A DNA stretch of 20,273 nt from an uncultured Bacteroidia bacterium (GTDB taxonomy: Bacteria > Bacteroidota > Bacteroidia > Bacteroidales > UBA932): assembly GCA_902767355.1 (NCBI GenBank), contig CACXHG010000057.1:1-20273 (forward strand), in the 5' to 3' direction. The notes beneath the pieces are model-generated. The model was given only the letters and a program-made list of their open reading frames with translations. It did not search any database and had not been told where the DNA came from. The position numbers and the translations under genes are program-made. This document shows positions 1 through 9,332 of the stretch, piece after piece (the first letter of the stretch is position 1; every line of letters begins with the position of its first letter).

Positions 1-1
1 G

Positions 2-2773
2 ACCGGTATCTTCACCCGCAAGAAAGAGTCCTTTACCGGAGCTGTGCAGACCATTACGGCAGAAGAACTCAAGAGGGTGGGTAATGCCAATGTGATTGAG
101 AGTCTGAAAAACATAGACCCGTCGCTTCTGATACTTGAGAATCTGGAAGCTGGCTCCAATCCCAATGTGATGCGTTCCATGCAGCTGCGCGGCGCATCTA
201 CCCTGGCAATGGAAACGACCGGTCTCAAAAGTAATTTTGTGACTGAAGCCAACACGCCCTTATTTATCCTTGACGGCTTCGAGACCAGTCTGGAGAAGAT
301 AACCGATATGGATATGAACCGGGTACAGAGCATCACTATCCTCAAGGATGCTTCGGCCAAGGCTATATATGGTTCCAAGGGTGCAAACGGCGTCATTGTC
401 ATTGAAACAAAAGCCCTGACAGGAGAGAAGACCCTGGTGACATATACTGGCAGCGTGACGGCAGAAATGCCTGATCTGACAAGCTACAACCTCTGCAATG
501 CATACGAGAAACTTATTGTGGAAAACAGGGCAGGTATTCTATATAATGGTGCCGGCTTGTCCAGCGAATGGGCTGCAGCAGGGGCGAATCTTTATTACGA
601 GAGAATGAAGAGAGCGCTTGAGGGGGAAAGTACATATTGGCTCAGCAAACCGCTCCGGACAGGAGTTGGGCATAAGCACACACTGTCGGTGGAGCTGGGC
701 GGCAAAGACCTCAAGGCGCTCCTTGATTTGTCTTACAATGATATTCAAGGAGCGATGAAGGGTTCCAAGCGAGACTTGATATCGGCTGATATGAACGTAT
801 CCTATCGAGCCCACGGCTGGATATTCCGCAATATTATGAGTATCAGTTCGATGAATTCATCGGATTCGCCTTGGGGCAAGTTCAGTGAATATGCTGATAT
901 GAACCCGTATTTTTATCCATATGACGAGAACGGAAGCCTGAGAAAAACGTTCATCACCAGTTTTGGTGGCGTAGTTATGGGATTTTCTACAAATCCGATG
1001 TGGAATGCTCAGACAGGAACTTCTTTCACATCGAATTATCTGGAATTTACGGATAACTTTTATGCGGAGTACCATTTTGCGGATTATCTGAAGATTGTCG
1101 GCAGGGTTGGTGTCGATACGAAGAAAACGCAGTACGACGATTTCTATCCGGCAGACCACACGCGCTATGCTTGGGTAACGGTGGCAGACGACCCGGAACT
1201 TTTTGTCAACCGAGGCCTCTATCAACTCACGACAGGAAACTATCTTAACTATTCAGGGGACGTAAATATCCAGTTCAATCGTAATTTTGCCGGGATTCAT
1301 GATGTCTTTGCCACCGCGCAGTACAACATTTCCGAAACCAGATACGATGAGGCCACCAGCACCACGCATGGTTTTCCCAATAGTTATATGAATAACTATG
1401 TTCAGGGTAAAGACTATGACCCTAACAACAGACCCAAGGGCGATGACGGTATCAACAGAAGCTTGGGTGCGCTGCTTACGGGCGGCTATTCATATAAGAA
1501 CCGTTATATGGCTGATGCGACAATCAAGGCAAGCGCCGCCAGTGTTTTCGGGGTAAAGAACCGCTGGGGTATCTTCTGGAGTGCCGGCCTTGCCTGGAAT
1601 CTCCACAACGAGGCTTTCTTTGCCGATGCCAAAGACTGGCTGCGTCAGTTCAAATTGCGTGCTTCAATTGGTTCGTCCGGTAACCAGAATTACTCTTCGA
1701 ATGTCACATTGCCTGTTTACAGATATTTAAGTAGCCGCTATTACGGCGGATTTGCAGGAGCCTGGCTGGATAATATGGAAAACCCTTGGCTTCAGTGGGA
1801 AGAGAAGATGGACTACAACGTGGGTCTAGATTTTCGCACCAAGAGAATCAATGCCGTGATAGATGCATATATAGCCGACACCCGAAATCTGGTGTTTGAT
1901 CGTAATATCGTGCCCAGCACAGGTTTCAATCTAATGGTGGACAATATGGGAAAAGTGCGCAACAAGGGAATTGAAGCAAGTCTGAGCTATACTCTGTTCC
2001 AAAGGGGGGCTTCGTACTTCAGTGTCTTCGGTAAAGTGGCGCTGAATGACAACCGCATCCTTGAGATATCTGCGGCGCTGGATGAATATAACAAGCAGAA
2101 AGCTGAAGTCGCGCAGGCAAATAATTCTCCTGTGCCTGTAGTGATGTATTACAACGGAATGCCGGTCCATTCAATATGGGCAGTTCAGTCTCTTGGAATC
2201 AATTCTGCCGATGGCCGAGAGGTGTTCATAGACCGTAACGGCAATATGACAACCAGTTGGAATGCCCTGGATCTTAAGAACTTCGGATCGAAAGATCCCC
2301 TTTATAACGGTAACTTCGGAATCAACGGTGAGATCTCTAATGTCGGCTTCAATGTGGTGTTTTCTTATTATGGCGGCGGATATCTTTATAACGTAACATT
2401 GGTCAATAAAGTGGAGAATCTTTTGCCGGGCAACAATGTTGACAGGAGGGTATTCGAAGACAGGTGGAGTACTCCCGGGCAGAATGCTCCGTTCCGTTCT
2501 ATTTCTGTAAGTCAAGACAGCGAAGAGGTCTGGGGTATGGGAATGACATTGCCGACATCGCGATTCGTCCAGAAGAATAATGTTCTGAATATCGCTTCGG
2601 CATCCATCTACTATGAATTCCCGCTTTCACTGATACAAAAAATCAGGATGAACCGCCTCAGAGCGACGCTTTATATAAACGATCTTTATACTTTCTCGTC
2701 AATACATATTGAGAGAGGAACCGAGTACCCTTATGCCAGAAGCGCATCACTGTCTCTCACGGCTACCTTTTAA
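2..2773 (+). CDS. SusC/RagA-type TonB-dependent outer-membrane transporter (5' partial)
   Basis: This is the large beta-barrel importer of a SusCD pair. It moves a ligand delivered by the partner lipoprotein across the outer membrane using TonB energy. The frame is open from base 2, giving 923 visible codons and a TAA stop. The first residues, TGIFTRKKESFTGA, are the hallmark just upstream of the plug in SusC/RagA proteins. The apparent GTG at 44 is internal, not a start. The plug continues through the FILDGFE segment and ILKDASAKAIYGSKGANGV (about 338-394). The rest is barrel with many aromatic and Gly-rich strands, ending in Phe as outer-membrane barrels usually do. The signal peptide and carboxypeptidase-D-like N-terminal domain must lie upstream, since full SusC proteins are near 1000-1100 residues. 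The next gene follows after 12 bases. Family assignment is firm; the substrate is inferred from context to be peptide. Confidence 0.96.
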   Translation, partial: TGIFTRKKESFTGAVQTITAEELKRVGNANVIESLKNIDPSLLILENLEAGSNPNVMRSMQLRGASTLAMETTGLKSNFVTEANTPLFILDGFETSLEKITDMDMNRVQSITILKDASAKAIYGSKGANGVIVIETKALTGEKTLVTYTGSVTAEMPDLTSYNLCNAYEKLIVENRAGILYNGAGLSSEWAAAGANLYYERMKRALEGESTYWLSKPLRTGVGHKHTLSVELGGKDLKALLDLSYNDIQGAMKGSKRDLISADMNVSYRAHGWIFRNIMSISSMNSSDSPWGKFSEYADMNPYFYPYDENGSLRKTFITSFGGVVMGFSTNPMWNAQTGTSFTSNYLEFTDNFYAEYHFADYLKIVGRVGVDTKKTQYDDFYPADHTRYAWVTVADDPELFVNRGLYQLTTGNYLNYSGDVNIQFNRNFAGIHDVFATAQYNISETRYDEATSTTHGFPNSYMNNYVQGKDYDPNNRPKGDDGINRSLGALLTGGYSYKNRYMADATIKASAASVFGVKNRWGIFWSAGLAWNLHNEAFFADAKDWLRQFKLRASIGSSGNQNYSSNVTLPVYRYLSSRYYGGFAGAWLDNMENPWLQWEEKMDYNVGLDFRTKRINAVIDAYIADTRNLVFDRNIVPSTGFNLMVDNMGKVRNKGIEASLSYTLFQRGASYFSVFGKVALNDNRILEISAALDEYNKQKAEVAQANNSPVPVVMYYNGMPVHSIWAVQSLGINSADGREVFIDRNGNMTTSWNALDLKNFGSKDPLYNGNFGINGEISNVGFNVVFSYYGGGYLYNVTLVNKVENLLPGNNVDRRVFEDRWSTPGQNAPFRSISVSQDSEEVWGMGMTLPTSRFVQKNNVLNIASASIYYEFPLSLIQKIRMNRLRATLYINDLYTFSSIHIERGTEYPYARSASLSLTATF

Positions 2774-2785
2774 CACAGTCTGTCT

Positions 2786-4324
2786 ATGAAGAAATCAGCA
2801 TTAGTAATTGCAATTGTTTGCGGCTTGTCGTTGCCGGCACTGTTTTCTTGTCAGAAATGGCTTGAGGCTACATCTTCTTCCAAGGTGACCGACTCCAAAC
2901 TGTTTTCTACCCGTAGCGGATTCCACGAGGCACTCAATGGCGTGTATCTTGCTATGGCGAGTGAGAATGCCATGGGGCGGGAGCGGGTTCTCATTAACGA
3001 TGTATCTTGCGGACCGTTTGCCGTTGCCAATGAATCCCTGTACAGGGCGTGGCAACAACATACTTATAACTTGTCTGCAGCAAACTCGGCAATCAAGTCA
3101 CTGTGGCTGAATCACTATAAGGCGGTTGCCAATATAAACAAGGCTCTTGATGAATTGGAAAACCGCAGAGATGTGGTTTCAGACGAACTTGAATATAACC
3201 TTATCAAGGGAGAACTTCTGGCTGCAAGGGCGCTTATCCATTTCGATTTGATGCGAATGTACGGGCATACCGACTGGGGTGGTGATAATGCATCAAAACT
3301 AGCTGTTCCGTATGTTACGGTGTATGGCGGCGAACCTACGCGTCAACTTTCTTACGCCGAAACCCAGCAATTGCTTTTGGCAGACATCAGCCAGGCGCTG
3401 GAGTGCCTCAAAGAAGACCCTGTGCGCGGGCTGGAAAATGAAGCCTTCGAGTCGGCGGTAAACGGCGACGGCTACTGGACCAACCGTCAGATACATTTGA
3501 ATTATTATGCCGTGGAAGCCCTTGCTGCAAGAGTCAATCTTTTCCTCGGCAACTATGTGGAAGCTGCCCGTCTGGCGGAAGATGTTGCGCAAAGCGCTCT
3601 CAGTCATGGGCTTGTGTCCTGGTTGGATGCTGAGGCTATGGTCAAGCAGCCGGATGTGTCTATGAGAGATATGTCGTTTTCTTGTGAGCATCTGTTTTCT
3701 CTTGACATTACTTCACTGTCGCAGACTATGCTGATATTCTTCCCCTCAATTGCGCTCAATACGGCTTTGTTTTATTCAGAAACGGCTATGCAGGAGCACT
3801 TTGTTTCAGATCAACTGACCGGGCGGAACGACTTGTATGAAGATGTCCGCGGTCCAGCCTGCCTTTTGAAATATACGGCATCAGGCTACCAGATACAGAA
3901 GTTTTATGCTTCGACGCAGTCGCCTTATAAAGATCGTTTCCCAATCATCCGGCTTTCCGAAATGTATTACATAATGGCAGAGGCGGCAGTCTTGTCCTTT
4001 GATTTTGGCAAAGCCGCGTCGTATTTGGACACTGTGCGCTCTCACAGAGGGATTACCACAAGTTTGTCTTCTTGGATAAATATGAACGATTCCGCAGATA
4101 ATGTCCGTAAGGAGCTTCTGGCTGCAATACTCGAAGAGTATCTGAGAGAGCAGATGGGCGAAGGGCAATACATATTTACCCTGAAGCGTTTTGCGGCCAG
4201 ATATGAACAAGAAATAGTAGAAAAAGCGAACAAAGGAACAGCTGTGGCTATATATCCAATATCAAATTTGATTTTGCCTTATCCGCAGACAGAAATAACA
4301 GAAGGAAGAATCCAAGACTTATAA
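2786..4324 (+). CDS. SusD/RagB-family substrate-binding lipoprotein
   Basis: This is the surface lipoprotein that caps the SusC barrel and captures the ligand. It has 512 residues, normal for the family. The N-terminus is a lipoprotein signal with lipobox LFSC and acylated Cys22, followed by QKWLEATSSSKVTD, the usual SusD start. The helical TPR-like core shows ELLAARALIHFDLMRMYG (about residues 145-162). The C-terminal half has RFPIIRLSEMYYIMAEAA (about 383-400) and a GEGQYIFTLKR segment near 450. The latter resembles the GEGQ-FFYYKR stretch seen in SusD proteins that sit with DUF4843 and PKD-like lipoproteins. It is 12 bases behind the transporter gene and 4 bases ahead of the next gene, so it is surely co-transcribed. 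The ligand cannot be read from the sequence. Confidence 0.95.
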   Translation: MKKSALVIAIVCGLSLPALFSCQKWLEATSSSKVTDSKLFSTRSGFHEALNGVYLAMASENAMGRERVLINDVSCGPFAVANESLYRAWQQHTYNLSAANSAIKSLWLNHYKAVANINKALDELENRRDVVSDELEYNLIKGELLAARALIHFDLMRMYGHTDWGGDNASKLAVPYVTVYGGEPTRQLSYAETQQLLLADISQALECLKEDPVRGLENEAFESAVNGDGYWTNRQIHLNYYAVEALAARVNLFLGNYVEAARLAEDVAQSALSHGLVSWLDAEAMVKQPDVSMRDMSFSCEHLFSLDITSLSQTMLIFFPSIALNTALFYSETAMQEHFVSDQLTGRNDLYEDVRGPACLLKYTASGYQIQKFYASTQSPYKDRFPIIRLSEMYYIMAEAAVLSFDFGKAASYLDTVRSHRGITTSLSSWINMNDSADNVRKELLAAILEEYLREQMGEGQYIFTLKRFAARYEQEIVEKANKGTAVAIYPISNLILPYPQTEITEGRIQDL

Positions 4325-4328
4325 AACG

Positions 4329-5135
4329 ATGCGACATATACACATAATTCCATTTTTGTTGGCCGCGGGTCTATGTAACCTGTGTTTTGTGGCCTGTCAG
4401 GAAAAGCCTATACCTACTTTCGCCCCGGAAGACAGTGCTGTGGCCTTCCACGCGCAATCCTATAGTTTCTCTTTCAAGGGTATGACCGAAGACTACCGGG
4501 ATGTCTCGCTGAGCGTGGACTTGATTGGCTATTGCGCAGACTATGACAGGGAGTTCAAAGTAGAAACCTCAGAAGGCACTGCTCAGGAAGGCAGAGATTT
4601 CACAGTAGTCTCGTCTGTGCTTAAGGCTGGAGAGGTGAAGGGCGAAATAGTGCTTCGAATTAATCATCTGCCCAGCGATGTTGAACGACAGGATGTGAAA
4701 TTGCGCATAGTGGCCAATGATGTTTTCCGTGACGGGCCGCCGGCGAAAACCGTAGCTCTCGTGTCATGGTCTGAAGAGTATGTTCGCCCAACTGAACCGG
4801 TATGGAGGGGGTGGTACACTTTCTTCTGTCATGGCTACAGCAAAGAGTATCACAAATTATTGGTGAACTACTTTGGAGAAGAGGTTGAGACTTTCGTTTC
4901 GCAGCAGGGGCCGGCAAAGGAAAATCCGGACCTGAAATTTCAGATGCCTACCTGGTGGTACACTTCCAGCCGGGAATTCCGCAATTTCATCCGCAAGCAT
5001 GACGAGGCCGGCACAGAGCCTCCGTATATGCACAGCGAAGACTATGAGTCTTATCGGAGTTATATCATTCCTTATGGCGAGGGGGAGAAACCAGAGAAGA
5101 TACCCACAATACTTGAAACCCTCAATGTACTTTAG
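4329..5135 (+). CDS. DUF4843-type surface lipoprotein
   Basis: A 268-residue lipoprotein with signal peptide, lipobox FVAC and acylated Cys23. The mature part begins with QEKPIPTFAPEDSAVAF and continues as a beta-rich domain (about 35-130) containing EGTAQEGRDFTVVSS and a KGEIVLRI strand. It has a Trp/Tyr-rich second half (WRGWYTFFCHGYSKEY near 160). This layout matches DUF4843 lipoproteins, which are regularly encoded directly after susD in loci that also carry a PKD-like lipoprotein. Its function is not established; the position suggests an accessory ligand-binding subunit of the SusCD complex. The start lies 4 bases after the susD stop, and only 3 bases separate its stop from the next ATG, so translational coupling is likely. 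Family call is by recognition, not by a profile search. Confidence 0.82.
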   Translation: MRHIHIIPFLLAAGLCNLCFVACQEKPIPTFAPEDSAVAFHAQSYSFSFKGMTEDYRDVSLSVDLIGYCADYDREFKVETSEGTAQEGRDFTVVSSVLKAGEVKGEIVLRINHLPSDVERQDVKLRIVANDVFRDGPPAKTVALVSWSEEYVRPTEPVWRGWYTFFCHGYSKEYHKLLVNYFGEEVETFVSQQGPAKENPDLKFQMPTWWYTSSREFRNFIRKHDEAGTEPPYMHSEDYESYRSYIIPYGEGEKPEKIPTILETLNVL

Positions 5136-5138
5136 AAA

Positions 5139-6692
5139 ATGAAGCGCAGATTTCTGATATATCTTATCTTGCCGGCTCTGGCGACCGGTTTGCTGACATC
5201 TTGCTACCAAGATCTCAGCACAGAGGCGACCATTGAGATACCCGAGCTTGTCATAGAGGGTGTTCCCGAAACCATGAATGTCCTTTACGGAGAAGAACTT
5301 GTCATCAATCCGGTCATAAAGCAGGAGGGCCGCTCCGCAGAGGATTTCGAATACCTTTGGACTATCGACCTGGTTCCGGACAATTATAACCAGCGACTGG
5401 AACTTGGAACCGACCCTGATCTTCGGTATAAGGTCTCGAATGCACCATCCGATGCTGCATATACCCTTCGCTTGGATGTGACTGATAAGCAGACAGGGCT
5501 GGTCAAAGTGGCGGCGACTAAACTTTATGTGGGCAGTTCCCTCGGCGAAGGTCTCCTTGTGGCATATACCCGGGATGGTGGTGCCACTTCGGAATTTGAC
5601 CTGCTGGCCAACAAATACCTGACCTACGGCTATGAATCTGACGTGCCTCGTTACACCCGGGAAATTCACACACTTGCCAACGGCAATGCTTTTGGAGAAC
5701 GGGTTAATGCCATTTGTGAAATGGTCGATTCCGACGGCGCTTCACTCAATGAAAACCGCATTATAATAGGTACGAATAGCCATATCTATTCTTATGATCC
5801 CCTGACATTCATCCAGAATGCTTCCGATGGAACTTTGTTTTACTCGAATACGCAGACGGAATTCGGGACGACAGCTATATTTAATTTTGCTGGTTATTCC
5901 CACGGTGCTATTATCGGGAATAAAGCCTTCGGAATGCTTTGCATCATAGACAGGCAATATTCTCTGCTCAACTTCGGTCAGGATCCGGGAGATGTGTTCA
6001 AACCCACCAATGTGGCTTACGGCCCTATGCAGCAGGGAGGACATTTGGCTGTTTTCGATGAGACCAGAGGCAAGTTCTACTTCATAATGGGCTGGAACGT
6101 TACGCAAGCGTCCTTTTCACAGGTCAGTGCAGAATTGGGCTTTACGCTCGCCGGATGCACCAGCATAGGCACCGGCTGTTCACGCAATCAGACGCTTTGC
6201 TTTCTGCTTCGGGACACCGGTGGCGCCTACCGGGCCTGCCTGATGGATGTCCAGGGCAACACTCCGGTTGTCCGCTCTGTTGAAATTCCCGGCGAAGAAA
6301 TGGATAAAATCACGAGCGTGGCGTTCTGTGACAATTGCGATATAATGTACTATGCCACACCGCAATCTATTTATGCTACAATTCTGGCAGAAGGCAGGGT
6401 TAGTACACGAAAAATCAACTGGTCGCCCGACTCGCCCGACGAAAAGATAACATCCATTAAGCAATATACACAAGGATGGTATGGTACACACCAATATACC
6501 GCCAGTGACTATCCTTTCCAGCTGGCCACCCACCGCCTGCAGATGATAATCACCACCTACAATGAAACCACCGGCGAGGGCAAGATATACCTGAGACCCT
6601 TCAATGTGTCCACCGGCCTTTTCACCTCTCAGGACAACGGTACTTACGGCGGCTTCGGCGAGATTACCGCCATCTGCCCTACATTCAGATAA
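5139..6692 (+). CDS. PKD-like family lipoprotein
   Basis: A 517-residue surface lipoprotein with signal peptide, lipobox LTSC and acylated Cys22. Residues about 30-130 form an Ig/PKD-like beta domain (VIEGVPETMNVLYGEELVINP, EYLWTIDL, YTLRLDVTDKQTG). The remainder starts at SLGEGLLVAYTRDGG and has recurrent short strand patterns around aromatic and Gly residues. These could form a propeller-like domain, but I cannot prove that. This is the architecture of the 'PKD-like family' lipoproteins found beside SusC/SusD/DUF4843. The likely role is ligand binding or complex scaffolding at the cell surface. The last 60 or so codons (from about 6490) change to strongly C-ending codon use like the following protease genes, while the bulk of the gene is mixed. 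Confidence 0.8.
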   Translation: MKRRFLIYLILPALATGLLTSCYQDLSTEATIEIPELVIEGVPETMNVLYGEELVINPVIKQEGRSAEDFEYLWTIDLVPDNYNQRLELGTDPDLRYKVSNAPSDAAYTLRLDVTDKQTGLVKVAATKLYVGSSLGEGLLVAYTRDGGATSEFDLLANKYLTYGYESDVPRYTREIHTLANGNAFGERVNAICEMVDSDGASLNENRIIIGTNSHIYSYDPLTFIQNASDGTLFYSNTQTEFGTTAIFNFAGYSHGAIIGNKAFGMLCIIDRQYSLLNFGQDPGDVFKPTNVAYGPMQQGGHLAVFDETRGKFYFIMGWNVTQASFSQVSAELGFTLAGCTSIGTGCSRNQTLCFLLRDTGGAYRACLMDVQGNTPVVRSVEIPGEEMDKITSVAFCDNCDIMYYATPQSIYATILAEGRVSTRKINWSPDSPDEKITSIKQYTQGWYGTHQYTASDYPFQLATHRLQMIITTYNETTGEGKIYLRPFNVSTGLFTSQDNGTYGGFGEITAICPTFR

Positions 6693-6701
6693 GACAAGCC
6701 T

Positions 6702-9323
6702 ATGAAAAAGAGATATCTGTTAATTGCAATCCTTGCCCTGGCGCTCTGTGGCAGCCAGGCACAGGCCGCTGACGGCTTCTGGCCTTTCAAAAAGAAGGCT
6801 GCCAAGGAGCAGCCGGCCGACACCGTAAAGAAGAAGACCCCCTACGACAAGCTTTTCGAAAAGGGCGACAGCCTCTCGCGGGGCCTGCTGAATGTCCACC
6901 TGATGAAGGGCAAGGTCTATTTCGAGGTGCCGGACAGCCTGCTGGGACGCATCTTTGTGATGGGCTCCACCGTGAAGGCCACCAGCGACAACACCAACGG
7001 CGTGGTCGGCAGCAAGGACGATCTGATACCCTTTACCTTTGCCATGGCCGACAGCTCCATCCTGGTGCGGGAAGTGAACTTCGACATCACCTCCGGCGAG
7101 AAGGACATACTCGATGCCATAGCAAAGAGCAACATAGGCGCCATAAAACGCAAATTCAAGGTTGAGGCCACCTCGCCCGAAGGCTATTCGGTGATTAATG
7201 TCACCGACTGGTTTATGGACGACGACGAGCAGATGCGCCCGCTGCTGGGCCTGTCTTCCAACTCGTCTGCCTACACCCGCAACCAGAGTTACAAGAAGGA
7301 CCTCTCTTACATAGAGAATGTCAAATCTTTCGAAGACAATCTGTCTGTGACCAGCTGCATGTCATACACTTACTCGCTCACTAATCCCACCAGCGGCCGG
7401 CAGGTGGCCAAAGATGTGCCTTTCACGGCCCTGGTTACACGCTCCATACTGCTTCTGAGCGAACGGCCCTATCACCCCCGCACGGCAGATGCCCGCATGA
7501 ACTTTTTCTTCACGGGCCGCACTCGCATGGGCAGCGGCAGCGAAGGCTCCCGCCCCGAGTATTTCGCCAACCGCTGGCGGCTGGAACCTTCGGACACTGC
7601 GGCCTTCCGCCGCGGCGAGAAGGTGGAGCCGGTCAAACCCATAGTTTACTACATAGACAGCGACTTTCCCGAGTGGTGGAAGCCCTACATATTCAAGGCC
7701 GTGGAGGCCTGGAACCTGCCTTTCGAGAACATCGGTTTCAAGAATGCGGTCAAAGCCCTTCCGTTCCCTAAAGATGACCCCTCGTTCGATCCCGACAACA
7801 TACGCTTTAGCTGCATACGCTATGCGCCTATCGGCATCAAGAACGCCATGGGCCCTTCGTGGGTGGACCCCCGCAGCGGCGAGATCATCAACGCCTCGGT
7901 ATATGTCTATCACGATGTAATCAAGCTCATTTCCAACTGGATGTTTGCCCAGACTGCGCAGGCCAACCCCAATGTGCGCACGGCCGACATTCCCCGCGAG
8001 CTGCTGGGCGATGCTCTGGAATATGTCATCCGCCACGAAGTGGGCCACACCCTGGGCCTGATGCACAACATGAGCGCCTCCAGCGTGATTCCCACCGAGA
8101 AGCTGCGCGATGCGGCTTTCACTCAGAAGCAGGGCACCACCACCTCCATCATGGACTACGCCCGCTTCAACTATGTGGCGCAGCCCGGCGACTGGGAAAA
8201 GGGAGTCAAACTCACGCCTCCCGACTTCGGGCAGAACGACCTCTGGGCCATACGCTGGGGCTATACCCCCGTTTTTGACGCGCCGGATTTCGAGGCCGAG
8301 ACCAGGATTACCACGCAGTGGATCACCGATTCGCTCAAGGCGGCGCCATTCTACCGCTACGGCAAGCAGCAGGTCTATGGCGACGGGAGCATTTTCTTTG
8401 ACCCCCGGAATCAGACCGAGGACCTTGGCGACGATGTGATAGCCTCCACCAAATACGGCGTGTCCAATCTCAAATACATCCTGCCCAGGTATCTGGACTG
8501 GATCAGCGACGCTTCCGATCCGGACTATTCGCTGCGCAGCGAGCTGTATATGACCATACTCAACCAGTACCTGTGCTACTGCCTGCACGTGCGCAACAAT
8601 ATAGGCGGGCTCTACCGCGACGAGGTGATAGCCGGCGACGGCAACAAACCCTACGTGAACGTGCCGCGCGCAAAGCAGCTGGCAGCCATGGATTACCTGC
8701 TGGAGCTTTTCAATGATACCGCCTGGCTGGACGACCCTGCGGTGATAGGCCGCCTGCCCATAATCGGCAGCCCGGCCCGCAATCTGGAAGAAGTGCTGCT
8801 GCAGTTCATCTTCTCAGTGCCCTTCTCGGCAATGAGGGTAGATGGTGTCGATACCAAGGAATACTCTTCTGCCGAAGCCCTGGATGCGATTTTCGACTTC
8901 GCCTTCAAGCCCAGCCGCGCAGGCCGCGCGCTTAGCGAAAAGCAGCGCTTCGTGCAAAAGCAGTGGGTGGATTTCATGATGAATACCGGAATGTTCAAAA
9001 CTCCCGCGGCATCTATGGCCAGGGGCGTTGCCGGTTTGTCCGAAGCCTCAGGCAAGCCCGCCCACAGCCACAGCATGCACAGCTGCGGCCTCTCCGGCGG
9101 ACAAGATGCCTCCATGCCGGGAGAATTCGTCTATGACCCCGTGAGCGGCTTCGAATGGGTGCCCCGCTATGTGATGGCGGTGGGCGACATCAGCCAGGGC
9201 GTAATCTACGGCCAGCTCATGAAGGCCTACGATGTGATCAAGGCCGCAAAGGCCGGCGCAAAGGCCGATGACAAGGCTCACTACGAACTGCTGATGGGCA
9301 CCATAGCCTATTCCCTTAAATAG
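6702..9323 (+). CDS. Secreted zinc metalloprotease, DUF5118/DUF5117/DUF4953 Met-zincin family
   Basis: An 873-residue exported protease. It has a type I signal peptide with probable cleavage after AQA (residues 20-22). Cys16 is not in a convincing lipobox because Leu is at -1. A short basic DUF5118-like segment (PADTVKKKTPYDKLFEKG) is followed by a DUF5117-like beta region (about 65-270) and the DUF4953 catalytic domain (about 310-640). The zinc site is HEVGHTLGLMH, with H445, E446, H449, G452 and H455, and a Met-turn SIMDY with M484; this is the complete metzincin arrangement. Near the C-terminus a small His/Cys cluster (H788, H790, H793, C795) could bind metal. The gene starts 9 bases after the PKD-like gene and is 9 bases before its paralogue. 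It probably degrades protein to peptides for the SusCD importer; substrate and exact location (periplasm or surface) are inferred. Confidence 0.93.
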   Translation: MKKRYLLIAILALALCGSQAQAADGFWPFKKKAAKEQPADTVKKKTPYDKLFEKGDSLSRGLLNVHLMKGKVYFEVPDSLLGRIFVMGSTVKATSDNTNGVVGSKDDLIPFTFAMADSSILVREVNFDITSGEKDILDAIAKSNIGAIKRKFKVEATSPEGYSVINVTDWFMDDDEQMRPLLGLSSNSSAYTRNQSYKKDLSYIENVKSFEDNLSVTSCMSYTYSLTNPTSGRQVAKDVPFTALVTRSILLLSERPYHPRTADARMNFFFTGRTRMGSGSEGSRPEYFANRWRLEPSDTAAFRRGEKVEPVKPIVYYIDSDFPEWWKPYIFKAVEAWNLPFENIGFKNAVKALPFPKDDPSFDPDNIRFSCIRYAPIGIKNAMGPSWVDPRSGEIINASVYVYHDVIKLISNWMFAQTAQANPNVRTADIPRELLGDALEYVIRHEVGHTLGLMHNMSASSVIPTEKLRDAAFTQKQGTTTSIMDYARFNYVAQPGDWEKGVKLTPPDFGQNDLWAIRWGYTPVFDAPDFEAETRITTQWITDSLKAAPFYRYGKQQVYGDGSIFFDPRNQTEDLGDDVIASTKYGVSNLKYILPRYLDWISDASDPDYSLRSELYMTILNQYLCYCLHVRNNIGGLYRDEVIAGDGNKPYVNVPRAKQLAAMDYLLELFNDTAWLDDPAVIGRLPIIGSPARNLEEVLLQFIFSVPFSAMRVDGVDTKEYSSAEALDAIFDFAFKPSRAGRALSEKQRFVQKQWVDFMMNTGMFKTPAASMARGVAGLSEASGKPAHSHSMHSCGLSGGQDASMPGEFVYDPVSGFEWVPRYVMAVGDISQGVIYGQLMKAYDVIKAAKAGAKADDKAHYELLMGTIAYSLK

Positions 9324-9332
9324 CGGCAGCCT

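Noticed and set aside
44..46. GTG as start of the SusC-type gene
   Set aside because: The frame is open upstream and the residues before it (TGIFTRKKESFTGA) are a conserved SusC motif, so the gene is simply cut by the window.
4857..5669. Antisense open frame of 270 codons spanning the DUF4843 and PKD-like genes
   Set aside because: It crosses the junction of two well-supported sense genes, has no recognisable motif and no promoter.
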